DNA of 64,000 bases from the NCBI GenBank assembly GCA_038093515.1, contig JBBPSI010000004.1, positions 248,001-312,000 of the forward strand. The letters run 5' to 3'. Below the pieces are notes generated by a model. It was not told the origin of the DNA and ran no database searches. It saw nothing but the letters and a program-made list of their open reading frames with translations. Every line of letters begins with the position of its first letter. Positions within the stretch are counted from its first letter, which is position 1. The translations under genes were made by a program, and so were the position numbers. Positions 57,456-64,000 of the stretch are shown here, piece by piece. The stretch is from Butyriboletus loyo (taxonomy: Eukaryota; Basidiomycota; Agaricomycetes; Boletales; Boletaceae).

Positions 57456-60400
57456 ATGGCTCTATATGAAACGCCATCACGAATATGGCGCAGAATCGAG
57501 GACGAGAGAGAGCCGTCGTCACTACCTTCGTTGCCCACAATCGAGCACTCCGTCCTACCCGACACCGAATCTGACCATACAACGACGGATGACGAGAACG
57601 AGCTTCTACCCGTACATTCAACACCAGCAGCTACCTCATCCCATAACGCCACTGCCACAATCCATCTACAATCTAGCACGTCCAGCACTGTTCGCTTTGC
57701 GACTTCGATTGCATCTCGCTCTGCTTCGGTAAAGTCGTCAGTATCAAGGTCGTTTGGTCGAGCCGCTCAGAAAGGATTTGATGTGAGCGCTATCACATCG
57801 CTGCCCCATGATTCGGAGGAGAACACCGATCCGGAGGACCCCCTGGAGAAGAGTACCAACAGTGTACCGGAGGCATACTTACCGCCCCCAGAGAGCGACG
57901 AAGCCGAGGATATGTCTCTGGTGGATGCCCTAGAGTCAGTCAGTCGTGCTAGCTCTCCTTTGTCACCCGAGCCGCCACAACCGGAACCCACCCCGAAGAA
58001 GAAAGGCCTGTTGCACGATTACTCCGTTTCTCTGCGCTCCGAACCACAGGTGAGTCTCCTTCTTTCTCTAGATTTTTCGCTCGGTACAACACATCGCGTT
58101 AGCCTTCACCTGGTAACAAGTATCGCAATGTCGCTCTGCGTCGACCTCTTGCTCGTACTCGCACGCCATCACTCTCGCGTTCGACGTCCTCCTCCGCTTC
58201 TTCTCCGACTAATTCCACTCCCCGAAGTAATCGTTCGATTGCATTACCCAGAGACCCAGAGTCGCCCATTCCAGGCATCCATGTCCCACTTCCCCGCTCA
58301 GCAAGCGCCTCTCCGGCCGTCACTCCACTACCCAGCGTTGTCATACAACCACCCGATGAGGACCTCTCGCGAACAAGTGACGAAGACCAGGACGCATCTC
58401 GTGGGCATGAGGAACAGCTCGAGAGTGAACCCGAGCGGGCCTCCTATACTGATGATGGCCGCACTTCAGATAGGGAACCCACGTTTTCATCTGCGTCCTC
58501 TGACCCAAGCTATCCAATGGATCGTACCGTCCAAGCTACTCGTTCTCCGATTGCTCCATCGACTGCATTTTCTTCTCCTGCGCCATCGGCAGCGTTTACG
58601 CCGACTCCTGCAATCGCACCACGTCCACGCGCTCGGTTCAACATCCCACCGCCCCTGCAAGAACTAGACACTCAAGAAGGCAGCGAGGTGGATTCGGAAC
58701 CGGTCACGCCCCACACACGCCGAAGATCCTTCCTCCTCTCCATCATCAACTCCACTGCCCGTCCGCGCATGAAAGCCGTTTCTACACCACATCCTCACCG
58801 ACGGCTAAGCGCGCTTCCGGTCACGAACGAGGTGGCAGAAGACGGGCAGGCGACACCGGGGACTGCGATGCACAAGGCCTTTGTGGGAATAACACCCCGA
58901 CCTAGGCGGGGCCGCATGTCACATCCCCTCGCACAAATGTATATTCCCGAGGGCGATGCATCAGAGGCTGGAGATGGTGACAATGTTGCCCCCAATGATG
59001 ATGCGAGCGAAAGAGCATCTGTCATCTCTACCACATCCTCACAAGATCTTGTGACCCACGTTCGCGCCAACACTTCTTACGACCCCGCTCTAGGTCTTGG
59101 CGAACGAGGCAAGATGAGTCGTTTCGATGCACAAAAGTTGAATGCGTACTTGCATGGGCTCAATCGGCGTCTGCAAGAAGAGAACATTGACCTCATTGCG
59201 CGATTGCGGAAATACGAAGAGGTCAAGCAGGGACCGCGGCTGAGCGTCGAGAGCGCGGGGGGAGGGAGACGGATTAGCGCTGGGAGCTCGTTAGGTGGTG
59301 TGGAGGAGGAATCTGGTGCAGAGGGATGGGGTGAGGAGAGGCTGGAATTGGAAGCTCTCGTCCAGAAGATGACGGAAGATCTCGAGCAAGTGACGGCGGA
59401 GAAGGATCAAGTGGCTAAGGACCTGGAAAAGGAACGCAGCGAGCGGGCTAGAGATAAGGACAGATGGCGGGAGCGGATGACAGAGGTGGAGATGGGGGTC
59501 TCGGAGATTGTGGGTGAGCTGGAGAGGAAAGTCGAAGAGGCGGAAGAGAATTACGCCGATGCTGTCGAAGAAATCAGCAAGATTAAGCGCGAGGCGGAAA
59601 AGGTTCGAGATCGTCTGGAAACGGAGCGCGACCTTGCACTTGAGCGCGCCGCCAAAGCCGATAGTGCATTGGAAAGTGGCAAGGAACTTGGTGGCGCCTT
59701 GAAGGATGCCAACGCCAATATCAGTGCGCTCAGCAGCAACCTGCAAGCAGCCACAGCACAAATAGAAGAACTTCAGGAGGAGAGTACGGCGCTTCATCGG
59801 AAGGTCGGCGGACTTGAGAAAGAACTGAAGGAAGAGAAACTCTCCAACAAGCTTGCTGAAGAGGATTTCCACAGCCAGCTCAGCGAGATGGGCACCGAGG
59901 TCATGCGAGCGACAGCAAGGGTCTCTGAGCTGCAACGAGAACTCACAGAACGCAACACCGATTTCGACCGTCTCAAGGGGGAGTTGCAAATCAAGTCGGA
60001 CAAACTAGCCGAACTCCAACGGGGCGCGGCGCAGGACGACAAGCAGACTGCTGAAGAATTGCGATCGCTCAAGTCATATATTGTCGAACTGGAGGAGAGT
60101 ACGGCGGAACGCGTCAGGGAGTTGCATGAACAGCTTGCGCGTGCGCAGGATTGTGTCGATCAGTACGAGGTAGAGGAAGAAAATGCCAATGATCGGATGG
60201 AGAGGCTTGAGGAAGAGGTCGAGAGGGCAGCAGAGCTTGCTCGACAGATGGAAGAAGCATTGGAAGCCGCAGAGGAGAAGATCAGATCAGACGAAGAAAG
60301 AATAACTGCCTTGCGAAGCAAACTGGCTGCGTTGGAACGCGAGCAAGAAAAACAGCGAGACTTGACGATTGCTAACCCGTCAAGCAATCATGAAGCCGAG

Positions 60401-62967
60401 GAAGCTCTCGAGGCGGAATTGGACGAAGCCAACAAAGAGATTGCAAGGTTGTTTGCTCTTCTCCAGCAGTCCCCCGCTCGGCGAGCCATCGAAAAAGCCA
60501 AGGATGCGAGGATTGAGGTGTTGGAACGAGAAAAGGAGGAGTTGTTGGAGCGGGTCAGAACTCTGAAGAGTAGCCACACGGAGATGGCGACCCCGCATAG
60601 AGTCGTCAACACAAGTGGCATTTCTCCGATCCACCGACATGTTCTGTCCATGAGTCTCAAGACGCCCAAGACACCTGGAGCACCACTTAAAGACGTAGGT
60701 CGCCGATATCATGATCAGGTCGAAATTGACGATGATCTTTGACAGCTTTCGTGGCTGAATGTAACTACTGGGGGTGATCCGAGTGTCTCGCCTCTGTTGG
60801 CGGAAATCGCAAGACTGCAGGCAGAACTCGACCGCGCGAACGAGAGCATCGATCAAAAATTGGACGAACTGCAAGAGGCGGGTCTCGATGCCGTAGAGCT
60901 CGCGAAGAATCTTGAGGATGCGAGTTCCAACATTGTGTCACTTGAGAACGAGATTGCGAGATTGCAGAGAAGAGAAGAGAGACGACTTCATCGACTCGAG
61001 AAACTACGGTGCCAACAGTGTTTCGTAAAAATCGACCCATCAAGGCTACTGCGAGTTTGTGAAGCGGATGAAAGGTATAACACAGACATTTTCTAGACGC
61101 TCATGCTAACGCTTTTGGACAGTTCTCTCTCCCTGGATTTGTCGGGAGGTGCTCTTCTGGCCAATCCGCCCACACCACTCATCACGACAAGCGAGGCACT
61201 GCGCAAGGAGCTTCAAAACGTGAACGCTCAATTGGACATTATGAGGAAACAATGGCAGGACGAAAAGCGCCAACTCTTGGGCGAAAAGGCTGTTCTCCAG
61301 GACGCTGCGAATCGCATGAACATTGAAGTGCGCAATGCAAAACAAGAGGTGAGGAAAGCGATCGAAGCGGAACGAGAGAGCCGCAGATCGAGAGCGGATA
61401 CACAAGGGGTAGGAACTCGCCTCGGGGATCTGTGCATGAGCTCATGTCGTCGTCTTGTTCGTAGGAGGCCGAGCAGGCGAAGGCAGTCATTGCTGATCTT
61501 GAAGCAGAATTACAGGCAGAACGGATGTGCCTCAGAAAGATGTCCACTGAACAGGATCGCTTACAACGCGAGCTCGGAGACGTTGCTCGACAGCTACAGC
61601 GCACCGGAATGGTACTTGTGATAGTAATATGTTTCGATTCATCGATTGACATCAAACCTAGGATATGGACGACGTTAAATATCAGTTGCAGAAGACCAAG
61701 CAGGACAACCACGAACTCGAGACCGAGCTCCGAGGTACGAGGACTGGCCTCCTGTGGGACCCCTTTGCCTGAAATAGCTTCTACTTATGCAGTGAACGTG
61801 AACGCAGAACAGAAAGCACGACTTTTGGAAGCCAAAGTGCGCGAAAATACGTCGGCGATCGAGCAACTGCGACAAGAACGTTCCATTCTTGCGCGAGATC
61901 ACAAAGGCCTCCAACAGCGATATACCGAGGTCTCCGAGGTGGGTTTTTCTTGAAACAGTGCGTGCCTGGCACTCAGACTGTTTTTTCTAATCGCCAGCGG
62001 GCCCATAAACTTCGGAACGAATATTCAGCGTCCCAGAAATCGCACGAAAACCGACGTCAGCAACTGGACATTCATCTTGCCGAGATCGAAGAACTCCGAC
62101 ATGCGCTTTTGAGTCAAGCCGACGAACTCCAGCGGACAGAACAAGAAAAGAACCAAATGGCAATGGAAAAGACAGACATTGCTAGGACAATTGCTGCACT
62201 CGAGGCGGAGCTGAAACGCGTTCGAAGAGACGCGGAGATCTTTGGTCGCGATTTGAAGGCGCTCCGTGCAAAAAGGGAAAAGTCACGGGAGAGGCAAAGG
62301 GAGGAGGTCGCCAAGACGGAACGTGTCAGGAAACAGGCTCAGACCCAGATCCGTCTCCTCAACGATCAGCTTGAGAACCAAAGGGCGAAGACGAAGAGAT
62401 TGCAGCAACACGTCTGCTCTGCGTGCGTGCCCCTCCCTATTCTTCAGACGGTCACTGTAATGTCCCCTTTGTTAGCGACGACGCCCAGCTTGACGAACTG
62501 AGGGTGCAACATAAACAAGAGTGTAAAGGGCTGATCGTTCAGATCCGTTACTTGAAGGCCAAGTTCACTCGGGAATCGACACTGCGGGACGATCTCAGCT
62601 ATCAGAAACAATACCTCCTCATACTCTTGGCGAGTTTCGAAGACAGGTATCGTGGGCATATGTCTCCTAGTCACTTTTGGCCTGACGTATCCGCGATTAG
62701 TGACAAGCGTATTTTGGCTTGCATATCACGGATAGGATACCCTAAACCTTCTCTGCCCGCCGCCACGAAAAAGCGACGGACCTTGAAGGGTGCTGCGTGG
62801 TGCATTGTATTTATTCGCCGTGCAAAGTACGTCGTTGCAGTCACGTCGTACACAGTCTCTCAATCTGGTCTAGGTTCGCAAGCAGTGCTTGGCGAGAGGC
62901 CTGCGTCAACAAGGAAGCCATTGCAGACGCCCTACAAGAGGTGCGTCGACGTAGAACAATGATTTAG
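57456..62967 (+). CDS. Pericentrin/Pcp1-like spindle pole body protein with C-terminal PACT domain
   Basis: Eleven exons (57456-58049, 58103-60694, 60746-61074, 61123-61408, 61465-61611, 61662-61734, 61793-61938, 61998-62422, 62476-62646, 62701-62826, 62874-62967) join in frame to 1660 residues. The first 540 residues are Ser/Pro-rich and disordered, with phosphosite-like motifs. Near residue 550 is KLNAYLHGLNRRLQEENIDL, which leads into about 900 residues of coiled coil. The end carries a PACT domain: ECKGLIVQIRYLKAKFTRES, LSYQKQYLLILLASFED, RIGYPKPSLPAATKKRRTLK, GAAWCIVFIRRAKF. The PACT domain docks pericentrin/AKAP450 and fungal Pcp1/PcpA to centrosome or spindle pole, probably through calmodulin, and the protein recruits gamma-tubulin complex. 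All joins are GT-AG. Confidence 0.88.
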
Positions 62968-63131
62968 TATAGATGAAACGTTGCGTATCGCTGTTGTCGT
63001 ATTTTGCCCGTGGTTGCGTGTGCACGCCCGGGCTATTGTCTGTACTTGCCCATGTTGTGTAATGTGTATTATTATAATCTCAGCAACTGAAGTCGAGTGG
63101 AAAGGTATTACTACGAAGATTAGGATGGGGG

Positions 63132-64000
63132 CTATCGCTGTTTCCGCGTCTCCGAGATAACCCGAACCGCATCCTTGGAGAATACGTAGGACAAACCACT
63201 CCAGATGGTGGTCATGGCAACAAGGGCCCTAACGGGAACGCATCAGTAAGTGTATGGTGACCGAGCGACTGGCGTACTGCGTCTCAGGGAGATATGCGCT
63301 GAGAAAGGCTGGACCGATCGGGGCGACGGTCGTACCAAACATCAACGCAAGCTGCGCAGCAGTGTTGTACTGTTTAAAAGTAAGCGTTTCTACGCAACAG
63401 AACCGATGCCAAAAAAAAAGCGAAAAGCGTGCACACCTTGCTAATGGTCGTCGGACGTACTTCGGCAGAAGGGATCGAAAAATCCCAATAACGTTGCCAA
63501 GATTTCTACATAGCACGAATGGGTCGATAGTGTGTTCCTCTGCTTCCAGTGACACCGCTTACTGGGTGGGGCAAGGACGTGTAGCGGATGTAGAATGCGG
63601 ATAGGCTGAGGAGCGCGTCACGTCCGATGATGATCGTCGCTAACCACACTGGTTCGTACGAAGGAGGAGGGGTAAGCGTGAGCGTGTGGTCAGGAAGGGA
63701 AAAACAGGGGGACGTACGTGGAAGCATGCCTTTGACGGCGAGCGTGACGGTGAGGGTGGTCATCAATGCCTTGTCGGCGGCGGGATCGAGGATGGTACCG
63801 AGCACAGAGTGCATATTGAACCGCCTTGCCAAGAACCCGTCGGCCTTTGCATTCATGTCATTATTATCGTCATCGTCATCGTCATTGTTTTTTTGTTTTT
63901 TTTCCAAGAGTTCGACACCATGGTCGTGTCCACAAACGATGAAAATGTGTTACTCACGAGATCTGAGAGGCCGGCATATACGAGCAAGCCGGTCGCGAGA
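63132..64000 (-). CDS. CRD1: Cardiolipin synthase (CDP-alcohol phosphatidyltransferase), 5' partial
   Basis: The gene runs off the right edge, so the N-terminus (mitochondrial signal, first membrane span and part of the active site) is missing. Visible exons read DGFLARRFNMHSVLGTILDP, AADKALMTTLTVTLAVKGML, WLATIIIGRDALLSLSAFYI, DFSIPSAEVRPTTISK (in the exon before 63480) and ALMFGTTVAPIG, ending ALVAMTTIWSGLSYVFSKDA and VRVISETRKQR. DG..AR....G...DP.ADK is the second half of the CDP-alcohol phosphotransferase signature, and the tail matches fungal Crd1. It makes cardiolipin from phosphatidylglycerol and CDP-diacylglycerol in the mitochondrial inner membrane. Convergent with the pericentrin-like gene, 164 bp apart. 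Confidence 0.88.

Noticed and set aside
1..64000. CRISPR arrays, operons, tRNA genes
   Set aside because: No regularly spaced repeats and no clover-leaf A/B box pair were noticed by eye. The sequence is eukaryotic. A tRNAscan run would be needed to exclude tRNAs fully.

Overview
The window is nuclear DNA of a filamentous basidiomycete, most likely an Agaricomycete. Genes are dense and split by many 45-70 bp GT-AG introns. Proteins typical of fungi are present (Snt2, Rxt3, a hybrid histidine kinase, Pcp1-type pericentrin). BTB/POZ and epoxide-hydrolase genes sit in tandem families, as is common in mushrooms and relatives. No bacterial or organellar gene was seen.

Layout. 0.65-3.9 kb (-): Snt2-type chromatin reader (BAH, PHD, SANT, GATA, PHD, extended PHD). 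4.5-8.6 kb (+): hybrid histidine kinase that looks decayed at both phosphorelay sites. 8.8-11.1 kb (+): Yrb2/RanBP3-like Ran-binding protein. 11.3-12.6 kb (-): ALG5. 12.8-24.5 kb (-): array of three apparently intact epoxide hydrolases and one pseudogene, with a Copia relic, an inverted ALG5 pseudogene copy and a 198 bp MITE-like inverted repeat in its spacers. 25.5-30.8 kb (+): Rxt3-domain protein with a very long Glu/Arg-rich region. 31.2-34.5 kb (-): ribosomal protein uL5 (RPL11), ESCRT-II Vps25, and a RING/coiled-coil protein. 35.0-43.1 kb (+): five BTB paralogs (one pseudogene, one with a nonsense codon, three intact). 43.5-49.2 kb (-): HIRIP3-like histone chaperone, nitronate monooxygenase, She3-like coiled-coil protein. 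49.4-50.4 kb (+): second RING/coiled-coil gene. 52.1-55.6 kb (+): two more divergent BTB genes. 57.5-63.0 kb (+): pericentrin/Pcp1 spindle-pole protein ending in a PACT domain. 63.1 kb to window end (-): cardiolipin synthase, 5' partial.

How it fits together. Single-copy housekeeping genes (chromatin, nuclear transport, glycosylation, ribosome, ESCRT, spindle pole, cardiolipin) frame two accessory zones that evolve by tandem duplication and decay. The epoxide-hydrolase zone has a repeat unit that includes flanking DNA. The BTB zone contains two genes that are collinear and almost identical over about 800 bp and then diverge abruptly, as expected for gene conversion. The BTB paralogs share an unnamed C-terminal region with paired cysteines and a tiny final exon. 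This is the best candidate here for an undescribed protein family. Exon joins were worked out by eye from frame, splice consensus and family conservation, so individual boundaries may be wrong by one intron.
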